From Dendrosporobacter quercicolus (GTDB lineage: Bacteria > Bacillota > Negativicutes > DSM-1736 > Dendrosporobacteraceae): 64,000 nt of DNA. Every line of letters begins with the position of its first letter. Position 1 is the stretch's first letter. A program made the translations under genes and the position numbers. Below the pieces are notes generated by a model, which saw only the letters and a list, made by a program, of their open reading frames with translations, ran no database searches and was not told where the DNA came from. Location: NCBI RefSeq assembly GCF_900104455.1, contig NZ_FNHB01000005.1:62001-126000 (forward strand), written 5' to 3'. Below, piece by piece: positions 42,901 to 51,081 of this stretch.

Positions 42901-44022
42901 GTGGGGAACTTTATTCAACAATATCGCCGCATAACAATTGCCCTCGCCGTATTTTTCATCCTGGCGGCTTTGATATTTAGCTTGTTTTCATGGCCCTGGT
43001 TCCGGAACATGCCGGTAAAAGCTCCTGTTCCTGTTGCCGCAGTACCGGTCAATACTGTAAATAAACCGGTCAGGCTTGTCCGTGAAGGCTTTGCCGGCAA
43101 CGCGGCGGCCGTTCCTGTCAATGCCGACTATACCGGCCGGGTCAGTGAACTATATATCACCGAAGGCCAGCCGGTCAAAGCCGGCCAGCCGCTGCTCAAG
43201 CTTGAGGCGCTTGACGGGCAATCTTCCGGTACGGTGACAACCAATCCACCGGCCGAAGCGGGGCAGCACTTGCAGGACAATTATGACAATGCGTTAAAAA
43301 AATTTACCAGTTATCAAAAATTATATGAGCAAGGCGCTGTTGCCCGGCGGGATCTGGAAAATGCTGCGGCTGCCCTGCAGGAGGCCCGGAGAAGCCTGGA
43401 CAGCAGCCGGAATGGCCCGTCTGCCAGTGCGGCCGCAGCGATGTTAAGCGGTTCGGTTGCGGTAAAGGCCTCCATTGACGGCATTGTAACAGGTTTGTCC
43501 GCTGCTCTTGGCAAAACGGTTCAGGCTGGTCAGCAGCTCATGGCCCTGGGCAGTGGACAGGAAATAAATGTTGTTCTCCGGCTTGAGCAAAACGACCTTT
43601 ATCTGATTCATTTAGGCGCTGCTGTAACAATAGAAGCGCCGGGGAAAACGGTTCCTGGACAGGTTTATAGTATCTATCCGGCCGTTGAGGAGCAGCAAAT
43701 ATCATCTTTTCTGGCTCATGTTAAACTTGCAGATCAACCGGAACCCCTGCTGGAGCCTGGAATGGCCGTTACTGCCCGTATTGATACGGGAAAGTCGGCG
43801 GCAGTTCTTGCCGTTCCTTCAGGTTCTGTATTTCAGGATGAGCAAGGTCAGTCCTTTATTTACGCGGCAGTTAATGGTACGGCGGTCCGTCAGGCGGTAA
43901 GCCTCGGAGAAAGCCTGGGTGATTTTACCGAAGTTACCTCCAGTCTACCGCCTGACATGCTCGTCATAACTGGCAATCCGGCTGAAATAAAACACGGCGA
44001 TGCCATTACGGTGAGCCCATAA
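42901..44022 (+). CDS. HlyD/RND-type periplasmic adaptor (membrane fusion protein), orphan
   Basis: 373 residues. An N-terminal helix (ITIALAVFFILAALIF) is followed by a lipoyl-like half YTGRVSELYITEGQPVKAGQPLLKLE, a coiled hairpin (about 115-180) and the second half VKASIDGIVTGLSAALGKTVQAGQQL. A barrel with GMAVTARIDTG and a C-terminal membrane-proximal domain complete it. The GTG at 42901 has AAGGAGAGG. Such adaptors link an inner-membrane pump to an outer-membrane channel, but neither is encoded next to it. Confidence 0.88.
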   Translation: MGNFIQQYRRITIALAVFFILAALIFSLFSWPWFRNMPVKAPVPVAAVPVNTVNKPVRLVREGFAGNAAAVPVNADYTGRVSELYITEGQPVKAGQPLLKLEALDGQSSGTVTTNPPAEAGQHLQDNYDNALKKFTSYQKLYEQGAVARRDLENAAAALQEARRSLDSSRNGPSASAAAAMLSGSVAVKASIDGIVTGLSAALGKTVQAGQQLMALGSGQEINVVLRLEQNDLYLIHLGAAVTIEAPGKTVPGQVYSIYPAVEEQQISSFLAHVKLADQPEPLLEPGMAVTARIDTGKSAAVLAVPSGSVFQDEQGQSFIYAAVNGTAVRQAVSLGESLGDFTEVTSSLPPDMLVITGNPAEIKHGDAITVSP

Positions 44023-44124
44023 CAGCTGGTGCGGCCCTTGCTGACAGTCTGCTTTAGGGGCTTTTCCAAACCACACAAGTTACCTATAATAGTATTAACA
44101 GATATACAAAGGGGGTATGAGGAA

Positions 44125-44946
44125 ATGATGGAATGGCTGGCTTCTTTTTCACCTGTTACGCAGGCGCTGTTTGCCACTCTGTTCACCTGGGGCGTTACCG
44201 CTTTAGGCGCCGGCTTGGTTTTTTTCTTTAAAACAATTAACAAAGCCGTGCTGAACGGTATGCTTGGCTTTGCCGCCGGAGTTATGATAGCGGCGAGCTT
44301 CTGGTCGCTGTTAAACCCGGCGATTGAAATGGCTGAGAATTTGGGCCAGACCGCCTGGCTGACGGCAGCGGTTGGTTTTTTAGGGGGCGGCGCTTTTTTG
44401 TGGCTTGTTGATAAAACTTTACCGCATTTACATATGGGGCTGGAAAAGGAGCAAGCCGAAGGAATTAAGACCAACTGGCAAAGAAGCATACTGCTGGTAC
44501 TTGCCATTACGCTTCATAATATACCGGAAGGCTTAGCGGTAGGGGTGGCGTTTGGAGCGGTTGCCTATGACTTGCCGTCAGCTTCGCTGGCGGGAGCGGT
44601 CGCCCTGGCCATTGGTATTGGCCTGCAAAACTTTCCGGAAGGAGCTGCTGTTTCTATTCCGCTCAGAAGAGAGGGGCTGAGCCGAACCAAGTCCTTTCTC
44701 TATGGTCAGGCCTCCGGCGCTGTTGAGCCTGTCGCCGGGGTCATCGGCGCTCTTGCTGTCGTTTCAATGCAAGTGGTACTGCCCTATGCGCTTGCTTTTG
44801 CCGCCGGCGCCATGATTTATGTGGTGGTTGAGGAATTAATTCCCGAAGCCCAGCAGAACGAAGGCGGCGGTTCGACTGATGTAGCGACAATCGGCTGCAT
44901 GATTGGCTTTACGGTGATGATGATTCTGGATGTTGCGCTGGGGTAA
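44125..44946 (+). CDS. ZIP-family divalent metal transporter
   Basis: 273 residues with eight helices. The ZIP metal-site motifs [16 protein letters not shown] and [15 protein letters not shown] are intact, with [19 protein letters not shown] and the C-terminal [13 protein letters not shown]. It moves Zn, Fe or Mn into the cytoplasm. ATG 44125 follows GGGGG by nine bases; an upstream in-frame start adds a non-family tail. Confidence 0.93.
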   Translation: MMEWLASFSPVTQALFATLFTWGVTALGAGLVFFFKTINKAVLNGMLGFAAGVMIAASFWSLLNPAIEMAENLGQTAWLTAAVGFLGGGAFLWLVDKTLPHLHMGLEKEQAEGIKTNWQRSILLVLAITLHNIPEGLAVGVAFGAVAYDLPSASLAGAVALAIGIGLQNFPEGAAVSIPLRREGLSRTKSFLYGQASGAVEPVAGVIGALAVVSMQVVLPYALAFAAGAMIYVVVEELIPEAQQNEGGGSTDVATIGCMIGFTVMMILDVALG

Positions 44947-45013
44947 CGGGAGCGAACGAACGGTCTGGGCGCTATAGCTTTTAGGAAATCGGTTAATAAA
45001 GGAGATTCGGGCA

Positions 45014-45490
45014 ATGGCAATTGCAGCAGTGAGAAATTATTTTAAAACTTATGGCCGAGAACAGGAAATACTGGAGTTTGCGCAATCAAGCGCGACCGTG
45101 GAGCTTGCTGCGCTGGCGTTGCAGGTTATTCCGGCGCGCATTGCCAAGACGCTTTCCTTTAAACACGAGACCAGTTGCATTTTGGTTGTTACGGCCGGTG
45201 ACGCGAAGGTGGACAATCGCAAGTATAAGGAAGAGTTCGGCATTAAGGCCAAAATGCTGTCGCCGGACGAGGTGCTGGCTTTAATCGGGCATGCTATAGG
45301 CGGTGTTTGCCCGTTTGGGATAGAAAACACGGCGGTCCGGGTCTATGCCGACATTTCGTTAAAGCGGTTTGAAACGGTGTTTCCGGCTTGTGGCAGCAGC
45401 AATTCAGCCATCGAACTTAATTGCAGCGAACTGTTTCAATATGCCCGGGCCGTTAAGTGGGTAGATGTTTGCAAAGGCTGGCGGGACTGA
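45014..45490 (+). CDS. YbaK/EbsC-type aminoacyl-tRNA deacylase
   Basis: 158 residues. The family core IAKTLSFKH, LVVTAGDAKVDNRKYKEEFG and IGHAIGGVCPFGI is present. It hydrolyses mischarged aminoacyl-tRNAs in the cytoplasm. A GGAG site about ten bases upstream serves the ATG. It may be cotranscribed with the ZIP gene 67 bases upstream. Confidence 0.92.
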   Translation: MAIAAVRNYFKTYGREQEILEFAQSSATVELAALALQVIPARIAKTLSFKHETSCILVVTAGDAKVDNRKYKEEFGIKAKMLSPDEVLALIGHAIGGVCPFGIENTAVRVYADISLKRFETVFPACGSSNSAIELNCSELFQYARAVKWVDVCKGWRD

Positions 45491-45804
45491 GGCTGCCGCC
45501 AGAGCAGTACTGGTTTAATTTTTACTTTAGCAGGAATTGGTCTGTAATAGAGAGAAAATACCCATAACCCGCCCAAACGGCCGGGATGGGTATTTTTGGC
45601 GTGTGCCGCCAGGATGCATGAAGGTAGTACTCTGTAACCCTTAAAACACCGATTGGGCGAGGACTTTTGCCGGGGCGGGGCGGCGACGCCGCGCCTGAGC
45701 GAAAAGATTGCGCAAGAATGCGGAATTTTAACGGTTAGAGCGTATTCGTGTAACCAGAAGCAGTGGCTTCAGATAAAAATATGAGGAAAAAGGTGGTTAA
45801 TTAA
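45491..45804. other. Intergenic region with terminator at 45555-45597
   Basis: AAAATACCCAT (45555-45565) and ATGGGTATTTT form a terminator for the YbaK gene. The remaining 200 bases before dapA contain GC-rich repeats near 45675 but no lysine riboswitch and no recognisable gene. Confidence 0.6.
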
Positions 45805-46683
45805 GTGAAAAAACCATTGTTTACCGGCTCTGCCGTTGCTATTGTAACTCCCTTTACCGACAGCGGCGTTGATTATCAGACATTGGCGGATTTAATTGAG
45901 TTTCAGATTCAGGGCGGAACAGACGCCATTGTGGTCTGCGGGACTACCGGCGAGGCTTCCACGATGCCGGATGATGAGCATATTGCCGTCATCAGGTTTG
46001 CCGTTGAAAAAATCAATAAACGCGTACCGGCGATTGCCGGGACAGGCAGCAATGACACCCGCCATGCGATTGAATTATCGCAAGCGGCGGAAGCTGTTGG
46101 CGCCGACGGAATATTGTCGGTAACCCCTTATTACAATAAAGCTACGCAAAAAGGACTGTATGAGCATTTTAAAGTGATTGCCGATAGCATTAAGATCCCG
46201 GTGATTTTGTATAATGTCCCCAGCAGAACCAATTTAAATCTCAACCCGGAAACAATCGGGGCATTGGCGAAGATCAATAATATTGTTGCGGTGAAAGAAT
46301 GCAACCTGGCGCAGGTTGGCGATGTGGTAAATTTATGTGATGAAACTTTCGCCATTTACTCCGGTGATGATAATACTATTCTGCCGGTGCTGTCCCTGGG
46401 CGGCAAAGGTGTTATTTCGACGATGGCCAACATTATTCCGCAGGATACTCATGCGATGGTCATGAAGTTCTTTCAGGGTGATATTCAGGGAGCCGTCAGG
46501 CTGCAACTGCAAACCCTCAATTTGATCAAAGCATTGTTTAGCGAAGTAAATCCGATTCCAATTAAAGCAGCGGTAAATTTGCTGGGGTATAAGGCCGGCA
46601 TCTGTCGTATGCCGCTGACGGAGTTAAGTGACGAGCATCTTGCGCTTTTGCGCAGTGAAATGAAGGCTTACGGCTTACTATAA
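45805..46683 (+). CDS. dapA: 4-hydroxy-tetrahydrodipicolinate synthase
   Basis: 292 residues. It condenses pyruvate with aspartate semialdehyde on the lysine/diaminopimelate route, also needed for spore dipicolinate. Signatures: TPFTDSGVDYQTL, CGTTGEASTM, the catalytic Tyr in TPYYNKATQKGLYEHF, IILYNVPSRT-like text and the Schiff-base Lys in VAVKECN, then YSGDDNTILP. The start is GTG after AAAGGTGG. It is convergent with the LysR gene behind it. Confidence 0.96.
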   Translation: MKKPLFTGSAVAIVTPFTDSGVDYQTLADLIEFQIQGGTDAIVVCGTTGEASTMPDDEHIAVIRFAVEKINKRVPAIAGTGSNDTRHAIELSQAAEAVGADGILSVTPYYNKATQKGLYEHFKVIADSIKIPVILYNVPSRTNLNLNPETIGALAKINNIVAVKECNLAQVGDVVNLCDETFAIYSGDDNTILPVLSLGGKGVISTMANIIPQDTHAMVMKFFQGDIQGAVRLQLQTLNLIKALFSEVNPIPIKAAVNLLGYKAGICRMPLTELSDEHLALLRSEMKAYGLL

Positions 46684-46703
46684 ACCCTATAAACCACCGT
46701 CAG

Positions 46704-47567
46704 TTACTTAAACAGTTCAATAAAGCGCGCTGCAACGGGCGAAAGCGAACGCTTTTTATGCCAGATGACAGCGCGCGTGGTTGTAAGCAGGGGACTGCTG
46801 ATTTCGCGGACTTTCAGCGAGTCTCCGGCCAGCAGGCTGACGGAGGATTTGGGAACGATTGCCACGCCGATGCCCAGGTTTGCCCAAATCAACAATGGGG
46901 TAATGTCATCACTGGTACAAAGGATGAACGGCTCGAAGCCCATTTGGTGACAATATTCCAAAATGATTGTTTCGTGGCGGCGGTGGATCAATAAATTTTC
47001 GTTACGCAAATCATCCAGGCGTAAATTTGGTTCGGCGGCCGGTTCGAAAATTCCCGGTGCGGCTACAGCTACCATTGACTCCTCAGGCAAGGTGATAAAG
47101 TCGTAAATTTCGGAATCGAAAGGAAAGCGTACAATACCCAATTCAATCAGCCCGGCATTTAGCAATTCCAGAATTTTGCGGGTTTCTCCCTGTTTCAGGT
47201 CAAAGGAAACCCGGGGATACAATTGATGAAACTGTTGAATATGTTCAGGAATAATCGAGCGGCCGGATGAAGTAATTGCGCCGATCATTAGTTTGCCTTT
47301 TACTCCTTCCGATACTTCCTGGATGTCATTCATTGTCGTCTTGGCCAGTTCAAGGATTTGTTCTGCTCTGGTTTGGAGCAAGTAACCTGCTTCCGTCAGG
47401 CTGATTTGTTTTTTATTCCGTTCCAGCAGCTTTACCCCCAGCTCTTGTTCGAGCAAAATTAACTGTTGGCTGAGCGGCGGCTGCGTGATATTCAGACGTT
47501 TTGCGGCTTTGGTAATTTGGCCTTCCTCGGCAACCGCCAGAAAATAGCGCAACTGTCGAAATTCCAT
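46704..47567 (-). CDS. LysR-family transcriptional regulator
   Basis: 287 residues. The N-terminal HTH MEFRQLRYFLAVAEEGQITKAAKRLNITQPPLSQQ is followed by the usual linker helix and a periplasmic-binding-like effector domain (LMIGAITSSGRSIIP, ELGIVRFPFD, LGIGVAIVPKSSV). ATG 47567 is ten bases after GGAGG; a TTG one codon earlier is possible. It is divergent from a thioesterase gene, which it most likely controls along with itself. Confidence 0.94.
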   Translation of the reverse strand: MEFRQLRYFLAVAEEGQITKAAKRLNITQPPLSQQLILLEQELGVKLLERNKKQISLTEAGYLLQTRAEQILELAKTTMNDIQEVSEGVKGKLMIGAITSSGRSIIPEHIQQFHQLYPRVSFDLKQGETRKILELLNAGLIELGIVRFPFDSEIYDFITLPEESMVAVAAPGIFEPAAEPNLRLDDLRNENLLIHRRHETIILEYCHQMGFEPFILCTSDDITPLLIWANLGIGVAIVPKSSVSLLAGDSLKVREISSPLLTTTRAVIWHKKRSLSPVAARFIELFK

Positions 47568-47588
47568 CAATTACATACCTCCAGACAC

Positions 47589-47654
47589 ATACGAAAAACA
47601 AATATTAAATATACGAAATAAATATTTTTCATATGCTGCTTTCTTTGCTATAAT
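47589..47654 (+). promoter_or_regulatory. LysR-type divergent control region
   Basis: ATACGAAA occurs twice, 22 bases apart (47589 and 47611), the second forming a dyad with TTTTCATAT (47626-47634). The likely thioesterase promoter is TTTTCA (47627) with TATAAT (47649-47654). Confidence 0.5.
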
Positions 47655-47756
47655 TGTACTTGAGGACATCAATTTTTGTCAAAGCATAATAAATTATTAG
47701 TTTTGTATATTGTATTCAAAATACAACGTATAAAGCTAGAGTCGAGGCGAACGTAT

Positions 47757-48209
47757 ATGAACAAAAAAATCATTATTCATCATCTGGTCAAGGGATCAGA
47801 CTTAAATCATCATGAAACCTTATACGCCGGGCGGGGGGCGGAATGGCTGGTAGAATCAGGCTTTATCGCCGCATCAAGCCTGACCCGTCCCGAGGACACC
47901 GTTTGTCTGAACATCCATGGAATGATTTTCACCCGGCCGGTGAAAAAAGGCAGCTTACTAAAATTTGAAAGTCAGGTTGTTTATACCGGTAAAACCAGTT
48001 TAGTGGCTTATGTCCGGGTGACTTTCAGCCAGACCGGTGAATTTGTAGTGGAAGGTTTTTTAACGTTCATTCATGCTGATAATGGCAAAGCGACTCCTCA
48101 TGGTATTGTTATTAAACCGGAAACACCCGAAGAAATTGCCTTATATGAAGAAGGTAAAAGGTTAAAAGAAAACGCTCATAACTTTACCAAAGGCCTTGGC
48201 GCCAAATAA
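47757..48209 (+). CDS. Hotdog-fold acyl-CoA thioesterase
   Basis: 150 residues. IHHLVKGSDLNHHETLYAGRGAEWLVESGFIAASSL has the conserved Asn-His and Glu-Ala of acyl-CoA thioesterases (YciA/BACH group). VCLNIHGMIFTRPVKKGSLLKFESQVVYTGKTSL continues the hotdog fold. It hydrolyses a CoA ester in the cytoplasm; the chain is unknown. ATG 47757 has a GAGG site; longer in-frame starts precede the promoter. Regulation by the divergent LysR gene is inferred. Confidence 0.88.
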   Translation: MNKKIIIHHLVKGSDLNHHETLYAGRGAEWLVESGFIAASSLTRPEDTVCLNIHGMIFTRPVKKGSLLKFESQVVYTGKTSLVAYVRVTFSQTGEFVVEGFLTFIHADNGKATPHGIVIKPETPEEIALYEEGKRLKENAHNFTKGLGAK

Positions 48210-48606
48210 GCAGTCTGGCCCAGCCCCAAACGGGGGTTGTCGCAAACGTTTTTAGAGAGCGCCAGGCCGCTTTCTGGGCCGTCGTTATGCATAACGCTCT
48301 CCCTCGTCTAGGTAATACTTGAGGATTAACAAAAACACAGGGAGACAGGTTCCTAGTTTGCTTTTGCAACTAGGGACCTGTCTCCCTGTTTGAATACGGC
48401 TTTCAGCCATTGCCGGGTTGCCGTTTCGCATTGCTGGCAAGCCGCTTACTGCAAAGCCCTGTTTGTGTTCATAAAGCTCTGCCGTTTAGGGAGGATGTCC
48501 CTGCGGCAGCGCCAACAGCTATATTTAAATAAGTTCAAGGTATTAGCCGGAAAAGTCTGGGAAATCATAATGAAGCGAATGGAATAATGCCGGGAGGTGT
48601 AATCGG
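48210..48606. other. Intergenic region with long palindromic hairpin
   Basis: Arms 48337-48358 and 48368-48389 (beginning ACAGGGAGACAGGT) pair over 22 bases with one G-U. On the minus strand the stem ends in TGTTTTTGTT and would terminate well, but no minus-strand gene lies nearby. The rest shows no gene. Confidence 0.6.
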
Positions 48607-49137
48607 ATGACCGTTATCAGCACGCGACGGCTGCTGCTTAGGCAAGCGGCTGTTGAGGATGCCCCGGTGCTATATACGTACTGGTCGGACGGGGAAGTCA
48701 CCAGATATATGAATATCGCCCCGATGGAGCGGCTAAGCCAGGCGGTGGAAATGATTAAGCTGCTGAACTCTCTTGCCGTCCATGGACAGGCTTTCCGCTG
48801 GAGTATATTAGACCGTGAAACAGGTGCGGTGGCAGGTTCCTGTGGCTTCAATCAGCTTGACCGGGAAAATCTGCGGGCCGAGATTGGTTATGAACTGGGC
48901 CGGCAATACTGGGGCCGCGGCTTCATGCTGGAAGCGCTGCAGGCGGTGCTGGATCATGGATACCGGCAAATGCAGCTTAACCGCATTCAGGCGCTGGTCG
49001 AGCCGCCGAATGCCGCATCGCGAGGCTTATTGAGCAAGCTTGGCTTCCGGGAAGAGGGCCTGCTTCGGCAATATGAACGCGCCAAAGGACGTTTCATAGA
49101 TGTAATTATGTATGCAAGGCTGAAAGCGGAGCTTTAA
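48607..49137 (+). CDS. GNAT-family N-acetyltransferase (RimJ/RimL type)
   Basis: 176 residues: STRRLLLRQAAVEDAPVLY, GSCGFNQLDRENLRAEIGYELG, the acetyl-CoA loop RQYWGRGFMLEAL and the end NRIQALVEPPNAASRGLLSKLGFREEG. All are standard for RimJ/RimL-type acetyltransferases acting on protein N-termini or small amines. GGGAGGTG seven bases before the ATG. The substrate is unknown. Confidence 0.94.
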   Translation: MTVISTRRLLLRQAAVEDAPVLYTYWSDGEVTRYMNIAPMERLSQAVEMIKLLNSLAVHGQAFRWSILDRETGAVAGSCGFNQLDRENLRAEIGYELGRQYWGRGFMLEALQAVLDHGYRQMQLNRIQALVEPPNAASRGLLSKLGFREEGLLRQYERAKGRFIDVIMYARLKAEL

Positions 49138-49251
49138 ATGCTAAAAAAATATGTTGTAAAATGACGATGATGATGTAAGCCGGCGGCAGCTCGTGTATAA
49201 TGAAAGATAAATGGACAATTTTTGGCGTACATTTGATTAGGAGGCGATGCT

Positions 49252-49536
49252 ATGAGTGAGAATCAGGATTTACAACAAAACCAGCCAGCCCGGTTGAGGC
49301 TTGTTATAGGCAATACCGACCGTACGGCAGAAGAAGTAATCCGCCAGATTCGCCGGCATACGGATGCGTTTTCCGGTCTTAAGATTGAAAAAGCGGCGGC
49401 GGCAGTCCCGCGGACCGGCCAGATTATTGTTGACGTTCAATCGCCTGCGGCGGATATCGACCTGGACAAACTCCGCCGTACGCTTAATGAGGCCGGCTCT
49501 TGCATGTTTCAGGTAGAGTCAATAGCGAAGATCTAA
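49252..49536 (+). CDS. Small protein of unknown function
   Basis: 94 residues with a perfect AGGAGG site. A polar N-terminus (QDLQQNQPARLRL) precedes an alternating pattern of strands and one helix (VIGNTDRTAEEVIRQIRRHTDAF, IIVDVQSPAADIDLDKLRRTL), suggesting a small alpha/beta fold. No Cys pair, signal peptide or membrane helix. A TATAAT lies at 49196-49201. No family recognised. The next gene (DUF523) starts 39 bases on, so they may share a transcript. Confidence 0.7.
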   Translation: MSENQDLQQNQPARLRLVIGNTDRTAEEVIRQIRRHTDAFSGLKIEKAAAAVPRTGQIIVDVQSPAADIDLDKLRRTLNEAGSCMFQVESIAKI

Positions 49537-49574
49537 TTGGACGAAGGCGGAATTAAGCGGCAGGGGTGGAATAA

Positions 49575-50033
49575 ATGATTGTGGTAAGCGCCTGTTTAGC
49601 CGGCATAAAGTGTCGATACAACGGACAATCTTATCCTGTTTCCGCGGTAACCGGCCTGCTGGCAACAGGGCATTCGATTCCTCTTTGTCCCGAAGTGCTG
49701 GGCGGCTTGCCAATACCGAGAATGTGCGTGGAACAGGTAAATGGCAGGCTGTTAACAGCGGCAGGGGAGGATGTGACAGGCCCGTATATGGCCGGGGCGG
49801 AAGCTGCCTTAGCGATAGCGCGGCTGGCGGGCTGTACTGCGGCTGTATTAAAATCGAAATCACCGACCTGTGGCTGCGGTCAAATTTATGACGGCACGTT
49901 TACAGGAAGATTAAGGAGCGGCGACGGTATCTTTTGTACAATGCTGAAAAACGAGGGAATCCGTGTTTATACGGAAAGCGACCTTATTGCCGTTTCAGCG
50001 CTGGCAAAAGAGCGGACTGGCTGGGGAGAGTAA
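49575..50033 (+). CDS. DUF523 family protein (YbbK/TudS-like)
   Basis: 152 residues. The three conserved Cys contexts are VSACLAGIKCRYNG, PEVLGGLPIPR and LKSKSPTCGCG. DUF523 includes thiouracil desulfidase (TudS), an enzyme binding 4Fe-4S through three Cys. An Fe-S cluster is therefore likely, while the substrate stays open. A GGGGTGG site precedes the ATG. Confidence 0.9.
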   Translation: MIVVSACLAGIKCRYNGQSYPVSAVTGLLATGHSIPLCPEVLGGLPIPRMCVEQVNGRLLTAAGEDVTGPYMAGAEAALAIARLAGCTAAVLKSKSPTCGCGQIYDGTFTGRLRSGDGIFCTMLKNEGIRVYTESDLIAVSALAKERTGWGE

Positions 50034-50039
50034 GCCAAT

Positions 50040-50071
50040 CCAATTGCCATTTGAACCAGGCTGGCAATTGG
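50040..50071 (+). terminator. Inverted repeat after the DUF523 gene
   Basis: CCAATTGCCA and TGGCAATTGG pair perfectly; the following sequence is only weakly T-rich, so termination is uncertain. Confidence 0.4.
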
Positions 50072-50116
50072 CGGTGGTCTTTCGATCACAGGGCGGTTGC
50101 CAGTCCTATTTTTACG

Positions 50117-50236
50117 TTGTATTATTGAGGATATTAAGTATAATGAAAAGTAAAGGGCTTAGGCTCCAGTACCGTGCGTCACCCGCATCCTAATCTCAAA
50201 ATTTAAGCGACGCACAGGACTGGGATCACGGAGGGA
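50117..50236 (+). promoter_or_regulatory. Promoter and large leader hairpin of the TetR gene
   Basis: TTGTAT (50117-50122), 16 bases, TATAAT (50139-50144). In the leader CCAGT-acc-GTGCGTC (50166-50180) pairs with GACGCAC-agg-ACTGG (50209-50223) around a 28-base loop, ending six bases before the ribosome site GGAGGGA (50230-50236). Confidence 0.5.
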
Positions 50237-50242
50237 CTTGGT

Positions 50243-50851
50243 GTGGGTAGTTTAATCAATCGCCGCGAGCGGAAAAAAATTAATTCCAAAAAGGCAATTG
50301 TTGATGCTGCAGTTAAGTTGTTTTTGCAAAAAGGTTACGGAGAAACCTCAATTGCGGAGATTATGAATGAGGCTGATTTGGGCATTGGCACTTTCTATAA
50401 TTATTTTCAGTCCAAAGAGGATATTCTGATGCATTTTTTGGCTAAGCTTATTTCTGAAACGAATAAATTCTACCTGAATTTGTCCAAAGAACCAAAAGCA
50501 GCTTCCGTAGTTCTGGCTGAGATGTTTTTATTTACCGGCCGGATTTTGGCTGAAAATCGGTTTGTGCTGCCTTTGTTTTTAAGCGCCGCCCATAAAACAG
50601 CCGCGCATAAAAATTCTCCACCGTCAGCCGAGGGACTGACTTTTAAAGCCATTTTTGACAATATCATTAAGCAGGGTCAGGAAAAGGGCGAATTTCGTCA
50701 GGATATTCCGGCCGAAGTCATCACTGAAATGTTTCATTCGGTATTTCAGGCAGCTTCATTTAGCAGTTTGCCATTTCCTTTTCGGGAAAACATTGAATAT
50801 AAACTAAAGCTGATTTTGGACGGTCTGACTGTCAAGGCCGATAACGGCTGA
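50243..50851 (+). CDS. TetR-family transcriptional regulator
   Basis: 202 residues. The N-terminal HTH is IVDAAVKLFLQKGYGETSIAEIMNEADLGIGTFYNYFQSKEDIL; the C-terminal ligand domain is divergent. GTG start with GGAGGGA. It lies directly in front of the two heme-pathway radical SAM genes, with a terminator in between, and may regulate them. Confidence 0.93.
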   Translation: MGSLINRRERKKINSKKAIVDAAVKLFLQKGYGETSIAEIMNEADLGIGTFYNYFQSKEDILMHFLAKLISETNKFYLNLSKEPKAASVVLAEMFLFTGRILAENRFVLPLFLSAAHKTAAHKNSPPSAEGLTFKAIFDNIIKQGQEKGEFRQDIPAEVITEMFHSVFQAASFSSLPFPFRENIEYKLKLILDGLTVKADNG

Positions 50852-50870
50852 TTTCACTGGAACCGGGCGG

Positions 50871-50926
50871 CACTGGATTTGTGTAACAGACGAATGCTGC
50901 TGTTTCACGGATGACAGTGTTTTTTT
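50871..50926 (+). terminator. Intrinsic terminator after the TetR gene
   Basis: CACTG/CAGTG with an inner GTGTAACAG/CTGTTTCAC helix, followed by seven T residues. Confidence 0.75.
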
Positions 50927-50951
50927 ATGCTGTGGAAGTAGTATTCCATTA

Positions 50952-51006
50952 TTGACCTGGCTGGTGATTGCGTGATAAAATACGCTTAATGATGAATGTG
51001 ATTCAC
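50952..51006 (+). promoter_or_regulatory. Candidate promoter/operator of nirJ1-nirJ2
   Basis: TTGACC (50952-50957), 18 bases, TAAAAT (50976-50981). A small palindrome GTGATTCAC (50998-51006) follows. It could bind the upstream TetR protein. Confidence 0.4.
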
Positions 51007-51081
51007 TTATGAATAATATTCCGTTATTGCTAATCCGGGAGACCAATCTGGACAAGACCGTATGTAGATGGAGATGAAAAA

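Noticed and set aside
45491-45804. Lysine riboswitch upstream of dapA
   Set aside because: The conserved core of the L-box could not be found.
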